Positions 1 through 12,700 of a stretch of DNA of 64,000 bases are shown piece after piece (position 1 is the first letter of the stretch; every line of letters starts with the position of its first letter). The DNA comes from Maea johnstoni (Eukaryota > Annelida > Polychaeta > Spionida > Magelonidae). The stretch covers positions 19,731,159 to 19,795,158 of the forward strand of contig OZ012694.1 in the NCBI GenBank assembly GCA_963942565.1. The letters are read 5' to 3'. The notes below the pieces were generated by a model that was not told where the DNA came from, made no database searches, and saw nothing but the letters and a program-made list of their open reading frames with translations. The position numbers and the translations under genes are program-made.

Positions 1-10
1 AGGAAAATTG

Positions 11-126
11 GTCCGTCATATGCAATATCCGTCATATACATATGACAAATACTTGATATGCATGGGACTGGGACCAAGCATATTGTCCGTTATAGACAAA
101 AGTCCGTCATACAGTGGTCCGTCATA
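11..126. repeat. Cluster of short TCCGTCATA motifs
   Basis: Five copies of TCCGTCATA or a one-base variant occur at about 12, 28, 86, 103 and 118, all on the same strand, with irregular spacing. The second copy overlaps an imperfect palindrome (GTCATAT ... ATATGAC, 31-46). The motifs may belong to the edge of a repeat that extends left of the window. No coding role is likely; the open frame across them has no recognisable domain. Confidence 0.45.
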
Positions 127-277
127 TCCAAGTTGACCTATGGTATAAATGTCAGGCCGGGTCCCAGCAGTCAGAGATAGGAGATGGTTAGATTTAGGAT
201 CAGGCCACTTGTGCAACACTACCCCCTTTTAAAATGCAATGTTACACAGAGCTGACTCCTCCAGAGAGTAAAGCCAT

Positions 278-342
278 TTCAAAATAATATCAAACCATCA
301 AGCAGTTCAGATGCTAAATGTCCAAAGACGTTAAATAGCACA
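278..342 (+). repeat. Duplicated flank, uninterrupted copy
   Basis: Positions 278-329 match 836-887 with only a few differences. The match resumes after an insertion in the second copy: TTAAATAGCACAA here corresponds to ATAAATAGCACAA at about 1288-1300. This copy therefore preserves the empty site of the element at 892-1288. The direct repeat has a 558-bp offset. Confidence 0.75.
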
Positions 343-612
343 ACAAGTTTGAATTCAGATTAACAAACTTCAGTTGATTTCTTATTAGCAAGGACTTACC
401 AAGCCAGAAGTTTTAAGAAATCTCACAAAAAAAGATTACATTACAGAGTCTTTTATTCCTTCAATTGAAACTAAGTCTTCTATCTAAATACTTTCTAAAC
501 TAATCATGCTTAGTATGCCCTGGAAGTCCTAAGTAAAAACCATAGTTAATTTGACCTATGTATGCCTTATAGCATCCTAAAAAAATCATTAAATAGAATC
601 TCTGACTGCCGA
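343..612. other. AT-rich spacer, nothing recognised
   Basis: AT-rich sequence between the first flank copy and the fold-back repeat. No open frame, RNA gene or repeat could be recognised. Confidence 0.5.
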
Positions 613-822
613 CCTTCATACAAGAAGTATATTACTGTTCAAAAACATCCTAACATACAAGATATGGAGACACTGGGAGAGGCTATTTTAGTCTATTAAT
701 AGCTTATCTCTGGCTGCTGGTACACATATGTCATTTAATAGCAGCTGCCTTACCGCTCCCAGTGCCTCCATTTCTTGTATGTTAGGATGTTTTTGAACAG
801 CAATATACTTCTTGTATGAAGG
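613..822. repeat. Fold-back repeat, 67-bp arms
   Basis: The arm 613-679 is the reverse complement of 756-822 with about three mismatches over 67 bp, around a 76-bp loop. Transcribed RNA would form a long hairpin. It lies between the two direct copies of the flanking segment (278-329 and 836-887), so it may be the centre of a larger composite or a fold-back transposon. No transposase is present. A small-RNA precursor is possible but not shown. Confidence 0.8.
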
Positions 823-835
823 CAGAGGTGTGAAC

Positions 836-887
836 TTCAAAATAATATCAAGCCAGCAAGCAGTTTAGATGCTAAATGTCCAAAGAC
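836..887 (+). repeat. Duplicated flank, copy split by TIR element
   Basis: Second copy of the segment at 278-329. It is interrupted right after its AAAGACTTTA end by the element at 892-1288 and continues beyond it as TAAATAGCACAA. Confidence 0.75.
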
Positions 888-891
888 TTTA

Positions 892-1288
892 TTGCTAGTT
901 TAAGCTAACAATGAGCAAAGTGAATGGGTTTGTGAGTTTCAACTGTGTGCCTGTGAGAAAAGGTTTGTCCTCAATTGGTGTTCAGGCCAAACACATCTGT
1001 CTACTTATAGAAATCTTGGTCAGTTTGTGGTTAGCAGTCTCTGAGTGTGGAGAACTAGAACATAGGGGGAACTAAAGGGGCAATTGGTACATGGGACACT
1101 AGTAGTCTAAATAAGATGTAGAGATTGTGGTACTTGAGATAACTACTGGCAGAACCCACCTGTATACTTTACAAGTGGACATGTAGAGGTCACACGTCCA
1201 CCTGTAGGGTCTATCAATCTTTTGTGCAGAGTGAATGGACTATACTCCTGAACTTGTACTATCGCTCATTGTTAGCTTGAATTAGCTA
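892..1288. mobile_element. Non-autonomous TIR element (MITE), ~397 bp
   Basis: The ends 892-916 and 1264-1288 are inverted repeats (22 of 25 bases match; shared core AAGCTAACAATGAGC). The element is flanked by TA on both sides. The related flank at 278-342 lacks it, which gives an internal empty site. There is no coding capacity, so a transposase would have to come from elsewhere. The TA target site would suit Tc1/mariner or a related superfamily, but the terminal bases are not diagnostic. Confidence 0.7.
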
Positions 1289-1304
1289 TAAATAGCACAA
1301 AAGG

Positions 1305-1346
1305 TTTAGGGTTAGGGTTAGGTTAGGGTTAGGGTTAGGGTTAGGG
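1305..1346 (+). repeat. Interstitial telomeric repeat (TTAGGG)n
   Basis: About seven tandem TTAGGG units, one shortened to TTAGG. A further GGGGTTAGGGTTA lies at about 1613-1625, just before the reversed motif cluster. TTAGGG is the telomere repeat of vertebrates and many marine invertebrates. Its position beside a satellite domain suggests either a subtelomeric location or an internal scar from repair. Confidence 0.9.
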
Positions 1347-1350
1347 TCTT

Positions 1351-1480
1351 CTTACCCCACGCTACCTGAAATCTTACCCCACGCTACCTGGAGGTAGCAT
1401 GGGGTAAGATCTTACCCCACGCTACTTACCCCACGCTACCTCATCTTACCCCACGCTACCTCAGCTTACCCCACGCTACC
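1351..1480 (+). repeat. Cluster of CTTACCCCACGCTACCT motifs
   Basis: Six forward copies of CTTACCCCACGCTACCT or a slightly shorter form lie at about 1351, 1373, 1411, 1426, 1445 and 1465. One inverted copy (AGGTAGCATGGGGTAAG) lies at 1392-1408 and can pair with its neighbours. Spacing is irregular, so this is not a simple tandem array. The motif is GC-rich in an AT-rich setting. Confidence 0.85.
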
Positions 1481-1630
1481 GTCACCGCCAAAAGTTTAAG
1501 CTGGGCTTATGACCTTGATGGAACTTTATAGAGGTCACCTAGGAGGCACCAAATATCATCTTGAAGTTTCAGAATATTGTTCCTAGTTGTCATGGTAACT
1601 TGTTGAAATTCGGGGTTAGGGTTAATTTTC

Positions 1631-1690
1631 AGGTAGCGTGGGGTAAGGTTCCAGGTAGCGTGGGGTAAGCATCAGGTAGCGTGGGGTAAG
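1631..1690 (-). repeat. Opposed cluster of the same 17-bp motif
   Basis: Three inverted copies (AGGTAGCGTGGGGTAAG) lie at 1631-1647, 1653-1669 and 1674-1690, facing the forward cluster across a 150-bp spacer. The two clusters could form a branched hairpin. The function is unknown. Confidence 0.85.
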
Positions 1691-1699
1691 CTTCTTATT

Positions 1700-2540
1700 T
1701 CTACTACTTTTAGCAGGAATGGAAGGACCAAACTTGGTGTAGGGGGTGAGTTTGACATGCTGAGTCCAAATCTGTCATCATTGACCTTCACAAGGGCACG
1801 GTTTTTGAGTTACGGGGTCATAGGTCTCCAATTATGGTAAAAACATGAAAATCATTTGCTTTTTGGGTAAATTTTTTTTATCTTAGCTTATAATTACACT
1901 CTGTTTGTGCTAACTTGTTCAGAATAGAGAGACGTAACAGGAAATACCTTCATTTGTGAAATCAGAAACAAAATGGCTGACTTATGGCCTGAAAACTGTC
2001 AAAATTGACCTCAATCATGGCTAAACATGATAATCATTTGCTTTTTTGGCAGAATTTTTTTGTTTTAACTTATAATTACATTCTGTTTGTGTTATCTTGC
2101 TCAGAATATAATGACTTAACAGGAAACACCTTCAGTTTTAATATTTGAGCTTTATTTGCTATGGAAAATAATGTCACAAGGTCATTTAAAGGGGAAACAT
2201 GCCATTTTTTGACTAATGACTTTATATTTTGAAAACCATACATTTTTCTTAGTAAAAGTATAATAGAAAGTTGTTAAGAATAATGTTTCCTTCAATTTGA
2301 TACCAAGATATTGAAAATCAAAAACAAAATGGCCGACTTATGGCCTAAAAACCTTTAAAATATTCAATTGTATTACTTTTAACTTTATAATTCAAAAACC
2401 ATTGATCTTCCTTATTAGAAATATATAAGAAAGTTGTTAAGAATAATATCTCCTTCAATTTGGTACTAAGATATTGAAAATTAAAAACAATATGGCCGAC
2501 TTAAGGCCTGAAAACCGTTGGAAAGCTGTCCATTTCCCTT
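1700..2540 (-). repeat. Old inverted relatives of the 513-bp satellite family
   Basis: The reverse complement of this stretch resembles the 513-bp satellite and its A/B leader. Shared words include ATTTGCTTTTTTGGCAGAAT (about 2036, compare the reverse of a satellite stretch), CAGAATA...GTAACAGGAAATA (about 1920) and AAAATGGCYGACTTATGGCC (about 1972, 2320 and 2487). Two subunits at 1851 and 2032 are about 181 bp apart, and two later ones about 165 bp apart. Divergence is high, so these are older than the arrays to the right. Confidence 0.65.
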
Positions 2541-3382
2541 CAAATCTAACTTCTAAGTTTCTTGAATTTTTCCAGAGGCCCCCTATTGATATAGGCCTTA
2601 TTAAGTTATAAATAACTCTTCCTTAGGACATGTTCTAAAGGAATTTGGTTCCATTAAAGGCATAACTACTCTCATTCTCTAGTTATGAGGGGTCAAAGTA
2701 AGCCTAATTCCAGGTATTTCAGTCGCGACATCAATAAGTCCTTGGCCTTGACAGGTCAACTTTTACCCTTCATAACTTAATCCATAGGCCCTCTATTAAG
2801 CCCAAACTTCATATAACTCTTTATAAGACCCTTCTAAAGAGTTATCATTCTTAGGTGGGGGGTTCCTGTGGCATTTGAGCCTCTTAGTGGTCCTTGAAGT
2901 ACACCTATTCGAACCTTGAGCCCGCGGTGGCTGTATTTCTTACCCCTTGGATGTCCAAACTTCTAAAAATTTTCCTGAGGCCCCCTATTGATATAGGCCC
3001 TATTAAGTTATGAATAACTCTTCCTTAGGACATGTTCTAAAGGAATTTGGTTCCATTTAAGGCATAACTACTCTCATTCTCTAGTTATGAGGGGTCAAAG
3101 TAAGCCTAATTCTAGGTATTTTAGTCGCGACATCAATAAGTCCTTGGCCTTGACAGGTCAACTTTTACCCTTCATAACTTAATCCATAGGCCCTCTATTA
3201 AGCCCAAACTTCATATAACTCTTCATAAGACCCTTCTAAAGAGTTATCTATCTTAGCCGGGGGGTTCCTGTGGCATTTGAGCCTCTTAGTGGGCCTTGAA
3301 GTACCCCTATTCGAACCTTGAGCCCGCGGTGGCTGTATTTCTTACCCCTTGGATGTCCAAACTTCTAAAATTTTTCCTGAGG

Positions 3383-6300
3383 CCCCCTATTGATATAGGC
3401 CCTATTAAGTTATGAATAACTCTTCCTTAGGACATGTTCTAAAGGAATTTGGGTCCATTTAAGGCATAACTACTCTCATTCTCTAGTTATGAGGGGTCAA
3501 AGTAAGCCTAATTCTAGGTATTTTAGTCGCAACATCAATAAGTCCTTGGCCTTGACAGGTCAACTTTTACCCTTCATAACTTAATCCATAGGCCCTCTAT
3601 TAAGCCCAAACTTCATATAACTCTTCATAAGACCCTTCTAAAGAGTTATCTATCTTAGCTGGGGGGTTCCTATGGCAGTGAGCCTCTTAGTGGGCCTTGA
3701 AGTACCGCTATTCCAACCTTGAGCCCGCGGTGGCTGTATTTCTTACCCCTTGGATGTCCAAACTTCTAAAATTTTTCCTGAGGCCCCCTACTGATATAGG
3801 CCCTATTAAGTTATGAATAACTCTTCCTTAGGACATGTTCTAAAGGAATTTGGTTCCATTTAAGGCATAACTACTCTCATTCTCTAGTTATGAGGGGTCA
3901 AAGTAAGCCTAATTCTAGGTATTTTAGTCGCGACATCAAAAAGTCCTTGGCCTTGACAGGTCAACTTTTACCCTTCATAACTTAATCCATAGGCCCTCTA
4001 TTAAGCCCAAACTTCATATAACTCTTCATAAGACCCTTCTAAAGAGTTATCTATCTTAGCCGGGGGGTTCCTGTGGCATTTGAGCCTCTTAGTGGGCCTT
4101 GAAGTACCCCTATTCGAACCTTGAGCCCGCGGTGGCTGTATTTCTTACCCCTTGGATGTCCAAACTTCTAAAATTTTTCCTGAGGCCCCCTATTGATATA
4201 GGCCCTATTAAGTTATGAATAACTCTTCCTTAGGAAATGTTCTAAAGGAATTTGGTTCCATTTAAGGCATAACTACTCTCATTCTCAAGTTATGAGGGGT
4301 CAAAGTAAGCCTAATTCCAGGTATTTCAGTCGCGACATCAATAAGTCCTTGGCCTTGACAGGTCAACTTTTACCCTTCAGAACTTAATCCATAGGCCCTC
4401 TATTAAGCCCAGACTTCATATAACTCTTCATAGAACCCTTCCAAAGAGTTATCTATCTTAGGTGGGGGGTTCCCGTGGCATTTGAGCCTCTTAGTGGGCC
4501 TTGAAGTACCGCTATTCCAACCTTGAGCCCGCGGTGGCTGTATTTCTTACCCCTTGGATGTCCAAACTTCTAAAATTTTTCCTGAGGCCCCCTACTGATA
4601 TAGGCCCTATTAAGTTATGAATAACTCTTCCTTAGGACATGTTCTAAAGGAATCTGGTTCCATTTAAGGCATAACTACTCTCATTCTCTAGTTATGAGGG
4701 GTCAAAGTAAGCCTAATTCTAGGTATTTTAGTCGCGACATCAATAAGTCCTTGGTCTTGACAGGTCAACTTTTACCCTTCATAACTTAATCCATAGGCCC
4801 TCTATTAAGCCCAAACTTCATATAACTCTTCATAAGACCCTTCTAAAGAGTTATCTATCTTAGCTGGGGGGTTCCCGTGGCATTTGAGCCTCTTAGTGGG
4901 CCTTGAAGTACCCCTATTCGAACCTTGAGCCCGCGGTGGCTGTATTACTTACCCCTTGGATGTCCAAACTTCTAAAAATTTTCCTGAGGCCCCCTACTGA
5001 TATAGGCCCTATTAAGTTATGAATAACTCTTCCTCAGGACATTTTCTAAAGGAATTTGGTTCCATTTAAGGCATAACTACTCTCATTCTCTAGTTATGAG
5101 GGGTCAAAGTAAGCCTAATTCTAGGTATTTTAGTCGCGACATCAATAAGTCCTTGGCCTTGACAGGTCAACTTTTACCCTTCATAACTTAATCCATAGGC
5201 CCTCTATTAAGCCCAAACTTCATATAACTCTTCATAAGACCCTTCTAAAGAGTTATCTATCTTAGCCGCGGGGTTCCTATGGCATTTGAGCCTCTTAGTG
5301 GGCCTTGAATTACCCCTATTCGAACCTTGAGCCCGCGGTGGCTGTATTTCTTACCCCTTGGATGTCCAAACTTCTAAATTTTTTCCTGAGGCCCCCTACT
5401 GATATAGGCCCTATTAAGTTATGAATAAATCTTCCTTAGGACATGTTCTAAAGGAATTTGGTTCCATTTAAGGCATAACTACTCTCATTCTCTAGTTATG
5501 AGGGGTCAAAGTAAGCCTAATTCCAGGTATTTCAGTCGCGACTTCAATAAGTCCTTGGCCTTGACAGGTCAACTTTACCCTTCATAACTTAATCCATAGG
5601 CCCTCTATTAAGCCCAAACTTCATATAACTCTTCATAAGACCCTTCTAAAGAGTTATCCATCTTAGCCGGGGGGTTCCTGTGGAATTTGAGCCTCTTAAT
5701 GAGCCTTGAAGTAGCCCTATTCGAACCTTGAGCCCGCGGTGGCTGTATTTCTTACCCCTTGGATGTCCAAACTTCTAAAAATTTTCCTGAGGCCCCCTTC
5801 TAATATAGGCCCTATTAAGTTATGAATAACTCTTCCTTAGGACATGTTCTAAAGGAATTTGGTTCCATTTAAGGCATAACTACTCTCCTTCTCTAGTTAT
5901 GAGGGGTCAAAGTAAGCCTAATTCTAGGTATTTCAGTCGCAACATCAATAAGTCCTTGGCCTTGACAGGTCAACTTTTACCCTTCATAACTTAATCCATA
6001 GGCCCTCTATTAGGCCCAAACTTCATATAACTTTTCATAAGACCCTTCTAAAGAGTTATCATTCTTAGGTGGGGGGTTCCTGTGGCATTTGAGCCTCTAA
6101 TTAGTAGGCCTTGAAGTACCCCTTTTCGAACCTTGAGCCTGCGGTGGCTGTATTTCTTACCCCATGGATGTCCAAACTTCTAAATTTTTTCCTGAGGCCC
6201 CCGACTAATATAAGCCCTATTAAGTTATGAATAACTCTTCCTAAGGACTTGTTCTAAAGGAATTTTGTTCCATTTAAGGCATAACTACTCTCATTCTCTA

Positions 6301-9300
6301 GTTATCAGGGGTCAAAGTAAGCCTAATTCCAGGTATTTCAGTCGCGACATCAATAAGTCCTTGGCCTTGACAGGTGAACTATTACCCTTCATAACTTAAT
6401 CCATAGGCCCTCTATTAAGCCCAGACTTCATATAACTCTTCATAAGAGCCTCCTAAAGAGTTATCTATCTTAGGTGGGGGGTTCCCGTGGCATTTGAGCC
6501 TCTTAGTGGTCCTTGAAGTACACCTATTCGAACCTTGAGCCCGCGGTGGCTGTATTTCTTACCCCTTGGATGTCCAAACTTCTAAAATTTTTCCTGAGGC
6601 CCCCTACTGATATAGGCCCTATTAAGTTATGAATAACTCTTCCTTAGGACATGTTCTAAAGGAATTTGGTTCCATTTAAGGCATAACTACTCTCATTCTC
6701 TAGTTATGAGGGGTCAAAGTAAGCCTAATTCTAGGTATTTTAGTCGCGACATCAATAAGTCCTTGGCCTTGACTGGTCAACTTTTACCCTTCAGAACTTA
6801 ATCCATAGGCCCTCTATTAAGCCCAAACTTCATATAACTCTAAAGAGTTATCTATCTTAGCTGGGGGGTTCCTATGACAATTGAGCCTCTTAGTGGGCCT
6901 TGAAGTACCGCTATTCGAACCTTGAGCCCGCGGTGGCTGTATTACTTACCCCTTGGATGTCCAAACTTCTAAAATTTTTCCTGAGGCCCCCTACTGATAT
7001 AGGCCCTATTAAGTTATGAATAACTCTTCCTTAGGACATGTTCTAAAGGAATTTGGTTCCATTTAAGGCATAACTACTCTCATTCTCTAGTTATGAGGGG
7101 TCAAAGTAAGCCTAATTCTAGGTATTTTAGTCGCGACATCAATAAGTCCTTGGCCTTGACAGGTCAACTTTTACCCTTCATAACTTAATCCATAGGCCCT
7201 CTATTAAGCCCAAACTTCATATAACTCTTCATAAGACCCTTCTAAAGAGTTATCTATCTTAGCTGGGGGGTTCCTGTGGCATTTAAGCCTCTTAGTGGGC
7301 CTTGAAGTACCCCTATTCGAACCTTGAGCCCGCGGTGGCTGTATTTCTTACCCCTTGGATGTCCAAACTTCTAAAATTTTTCCTGAGGCCCCCTATTGAT
7401 ATAGGCCCTATTAAGTTATGAATAACTCTTCCTCAGGAAATGTTCTAAAGGAATTTGGTTCCATTTAAGGCATAACTACTCTCATTCTCTAGTTATGAGG
7501 GGTCAAAGTAAGCCTAATTCCAGGTATTTCAGTCGCGACATCAATAAGTCCTTGGCCTTGACAGGTCAACTTTTACCCTTCAGAACTTAATCCATAGGCC
7601 CTCTATTAAGCCCAGACTTCATATAACTCTTCATAAAACCCTTCCAAAGAGTTATCTATCTTAGCTGGGGGGTTCCCGTGGCATTTGAGCCTCTTAGTGG
7701 GCCTTGAAGTACCGCTATTCCAACCTTGAGCCCGCGGTGGCTGTATTTCTTACCCCTTGGATGTCCAAACTTCTAAAATTTTTCCTGAGGCCCCCTACTG
7801 ATATAGGCCCTATTAAGTTATGAATAACTCTTCCTGAGGACATGTTCTAAAGGAATTTGGTTCCATTTAAGGCATAACTACTCTCATTCTCTAGTTATGA
7901 GGGGTCAAAGTAAGCCTAATTCTAGGTATTTTAGTCCCGACATCAATAAGTCCTTGGCCTTGACAGGTCAACTTTTACCCTTCATAACTTAATCCATAGG
8001 CCCTCTATTAAGCCCAAACTTCATATAACTCTTCATAAGACCCTTCTAAAGAGTTATCTATCTTAGCTGGGGGGTTCCTGTGGCATTTGAGCCTCTTAGT
8101 GGGCCTTGAAGTACCCCTATTCGAACCTTCAGCCCGTGGTGGCTGTATTTCTTACCCCTTGGATGTCCAAACTTCTAAATTTTTTCCTGAGGCCCCCTAT
8201 TGATATAGGCCCTATTAAGTTATGAATAACTCTTCCTTAGGACATGTTCTAAAGGAATTTGGGTCCATTTAAGGCATAACTACTCTCATTCTCTAGTTAT
8301 GAGGGGTCAAAGTAAGCCTAATTCTAGGTATTTTAGTCGCAACATCAATAAGTCCTTGGCCTTGACAAGTCAACTTTTACCCTTCATAACTTAATCCATA
8401 GGCCCTCTATTAAGCCCAAACTTCATATAACCCTTTATAAGACCCTTCTAAAGAGTTATCTATCTTAGCTGGGGGGTTCCTATGGCAGTGAGCCTCTTAG
8501 TGGGCCTTGAAGTACCGCTATTCCAACCTTGAGCCCGCGGTGGCTGTATTTCTTACCCCTTGGATGTCCAAACTTCTAAAATTTTTCCTGAGGCCCCCTA
8601 CTGATATAGGCCCTATTAAGTTATGAATAACTCTTCCTTAGGACATGTTCTAAAGGAATTTGGTTCCATTTAAGGCATAACTACTCTCATTCTCTAGTTA
8701 TGAGGGGTCAAAGTAAGCCTAATTCCAGGTATTTCAGTCGCGACATCAATAAGTCCTTGGCCTTGACAGGTCAACTTTTACCCTTCATAACTTAATCCAT
8801 AGGCCCTCTATTAAGCCCAGACTTCATGTAACCCTTCATAAAACCCTTCCAAAGAGTTATCTATCTTAGGTGGGGGGTTCCCGTGGCATTTTAGCCTCTT
8901 AGTGGGCCTTGAAGTACCGCTATTCCAACCTTGAGCCCGCGGTGGCTGTATTTCTTACCTCTTGGATGTCCAAACTTCTAAAATTTTTCCTGAGGCCCCC
9001 TACTGATATAGGCCCTATTAAGTTATGAATAACTCTTCCTTAGGACATGTTCTAAAGGAATTTGGTTCCATTTAAGGCATAACTACTCTCATTCTCTAGT
9101 TATGAGGGGTCAAAGTAAGCCTAATTCCAGGTATTTCAGTCGCGACTTCAATAAGTCCTTTGCCTTGACAGGTCAACTTTACCCTTCATAACTTAATCCA
9201 TAGGCCCTCTATTAAGCCCAAACTTCATATAACTCTTCATAAGACCCTTCTTAAGAGTTATCTATCTTATGTGGGGGGATCCTGTGGTATTTGAGCCTCT

Positions 9301-9660
9301 TAGTGGGCCTTGAAGTACCCCTATTCGAACCTTCAGCCCGCGGTGGCTGTATTTCTTACCCCTTGGATGTCCAAACCTCTAAAATTTTTCCTGAGGCCCC
9401 CTACTAATATAGGCCCTATTAAGTTATGAATAACTCTTCCTTAGGACATGTTCTAAAGGAATATGGTTCCATTTAAGGCATAACTACTCTCATTCTCTAG
9501 TTATGAGGGGTCAAAGTAAGCCTAATTCTAGGTATTTTAGTCCCGACATCAATAAGTCCTTGGCCTTGACAGGTCAACTTTTACCCTTCATAACTTAATC
9601 CATAGGCCCTCTATTAAGCCCAAACTTCATATAACTCTTCATAAGACCCTTCTAAAGAGT
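3383..9660. repeat. Higher-order repeat copy 1 within 402-bp array
   Basis: Monomer variants recur with a 6,416-bp offset (16 monomers): the 405-base unit at 5793/12209, the 387-base unit at 6600/13016, and the GGGTCCATTT variant at 3383/9799. Positions compared across the offset are nearly identical, closer than neighbouring monomers are. That is the definition of a higher-order repeat. A second, shorter similarity with a 4-monomer offset (1,608 bp) links 7936 to 9544. Confidence 0.9.
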
Positions 9661-9798
9661 TATCTATCTTAGCTGGGGGGTTCCTGTGGCATTTGAGCCT
9701 CTTAGTGGGCCTTGAAGTACCCCTATTCGAACCTTCAGCCCGTGGTGGCTGTATTTCTTACCCCTTGGATGTCCAAACTTCTAAATTTTTTCCTGAGG

Positions 9799-12700
9799 CC
9801 CCCTATTGATATAGGCCCTATTAAGTTATGAATAACTCTTCCTTAGGACATGTTCTAAAGGAATTTGGGTCCATTTAAGGCATAACTACTCTCATTCTCT
9901 AGTTATGAGGGGTCAAAGTAAGCCTAATTCTAGGTATTTTAGTCGCAACATCAATAAGTCCTTGGCCTTGACAGGTCAACTTTTACCCTTCATAACTTAA
10001 TCCATAGGCCCTCTATTAAGCCCAAACTTCATATAACTCTTCATAAGACCCTTCTAAAGAGTTATCTATCTTAGCTGGGGGGTTCCTATGGCAGTGAGCC
10101 TCTTAGTGGGCCTTGAAGTACCGCTATTCCAACCTTGAGCCCGCGGTGGCTGTATTTCTTACCCCTTGGATGTCCAAACTTCTAAAATTTTTCCTGAGGC
10201 CCCCTACTGATATAGGCCCTATTAAGTTATGAATAACTCTTCCTTAGGACATGTTCTAAAGGAATTTGGTTCCATTTAAGGCATAACTACTCTCATTCTC
10301 TAGTTATGAGGGGTCAAAGTAAGCCTAATTCTAGGTATTTTAGTCGCGACATCAAAAAGTCCTTGGCCTTGACAGGTCAACTTTTACCCTTCATAACTTA
10401 ATCCATAGGCCCTCTATTAAGCCCAAACTTCATATAACTCTTCATAAGACCCTTCTAAAGAGTTATCTATCTTAGCCGGGGGGTTCCTGTGGCATTTGAG
10501 CCTCTTAGTGGGCCTTGAAGTACCCCTATTCGAACCTTGAGCCCGCGGTGGCTGTATTTCTTACCCCTTGGATGTCCAAACTTCTAAAATTTTTCCTGAG
10601 GCCCCCTATTGATATAGGCCCTATTAAGTTATGAATAACTCTTCCTTAGGAAATGTTCTAAAGGAATTTGGTTCCATTTAAGGCATAACTACTCTCATTC
10701 TCAAGTTATGAGGGGTCAAAGTAAGCCTAATTCCAGGTATTTCAGTCGCGACATCAATAAGTCCTTGGCCTTGACAGGTCAACTTTTACCCTTCAGAACT
10801 TAATCCATAGGCCCTCTATTAAGCCCAGACTTCATATAACTCTTCATAAAACCCTTCCAAAGAGTTATCTATCTTAGGTGGGGGGTTCCCGTGGCATTTG
10901 AGCCTCTTAGTGGGCCTTGAAGTACCGCTATTCCAACCTTGAGCCCGCGGTGGCTGTATTTCTTACCCCTTGGATGTCCAAACTTCTAAATTTTTTCCTG
11001 AGGCCCCCTACTGATATAGGCCCTATTAAGTTATGAATAACTCTTCCTTAGGACATGTTCTAAAGGAATCTGGTTCCATTTAAGGCATAACTACTCTCAT
11101 TCTCTAGTTATGAGGGGTCAAAGTAAGCCTAATTCTAGGTATTTTAGTCGCGACATCAATAAGTCCTTGGTCTTGACAGGTCAACTTTTACCCTTCATAA
11201 CTTAATCCATAGGCCCTCTATTAAGCCCAAACTTCATATAACTCTTCATAAGACCCTTCTAAAGAGTTATCTATCTTAGCTGGGGGGTTCCCGTGGCATT
11301 TGAGCCTCTTAGTGGGCCTTGAAGTACCCCTATTCGAACCTTGAGGTCGCGGTGGCTGTATTACTTACCCCTTGGATGTCCAAACTTCTAAAAATTTTCC
11401 TGAGGCCCCCTACTGATATAGGCCCTATTAAGTTATGAATAACTCTTCCTCAGGACATTTTCTAAAGGAATTTGGTTCCATTTAAGGCATAACTACTCTC
11501 ATTCTCTAGTTATGAGGGGTCAAAGTAAGCCTAATTCTAGGTATTTTAGTCGCGACATCAATAAGTCCTTGGCCTTGACAGGTCAACTTTTACCCTTCAT
11601 AACTTAATCCATAGGCCCTCTATTAAGCCCAAACTTCATATAACTCTTCATAAGACCCTTCTAAAGAGTTATCTATCTTAGCCGCGGGGTTCCTATGGCA
11701 TTTGAGCCTCTTAGTGGGCCTTGAATTACCCCTATTCGAACCTTGAGCCCGCGGTGGCTGTATTTCTTACCCCTTGGATGTCCAAACTTCTAAATTTTTT
11801 CCTGAGGCCCCCTACTGATATAGGCCCTATTAAGTTATGAATAAATCTTCCTTAGGACATGTTCTAAAGGAATTTGGTTCCATTTAAGGCATAACTACTC
11901 TCATTCTCTAGTTATGAGGGGTCAAAGTAAGCCTAATTCCAGGTATTTCAGTCGCGACTTCAATAAGTCCTTGGCCTTGACAGGTCAACTTTACCCTTCA
12001 TAACTTAATCCATAGGCCCTCTATTAAGCCCAAACTTCATATAACTCTTCATAAGACCCTTCTAAAGAGTTATCCATCTTAGCCGGGGGGTTCCTGTGGA
12101 ATTTGAGCCTCTTAATGAGCCTTGAAGTAGCCCTATTCGAACCTTGAGCCCGCGGTGGCTGTATTTCTTACCCCTTGGATGTCCAAACTTCTAAAATTTT
12201 TCCTGAGGCCCCCTTCTAATATAGGCCCTATTAAGTTATGAATAACTCTTCCTTAGGACATGTTCTAAAGGAATTTGGTTCCATTTAAGGCATAACTACT
12301 CTCCTTCTCTAGTTATGAGGGGTCAAAGTAAGCCTAATTCTAGGTATTTCAGTCGCAACATCAATAAGTCCTTGGCCTTGACAGGTCAACTTTTACCCTT
12401 CATAACTTAATCCATAGGCCCTCTATTAGGCCCAAACTTCATATAACTTTTCATAAGACCCTTCTAAAGAGTTATCATTCTTAGGTGGGGGGTTCCTGTG
12501 GCATTTGAGCCTCTAATTAGTAGGCCTTGAAGTACCCCTTTTCGAACCTTGAGCCTGCGGTGGCTGTATTTCTTACCCCATGGATGTCCAAACTTCTAAA
12601 TTTTTTCCTGAGGCCCCCGACTAATATAAGCCCTATTAAGTTATGAATAACTCTTCCTAAGGACTTGTTCTAAAGGAATTTTGTTCCATTTAAGGCATAA

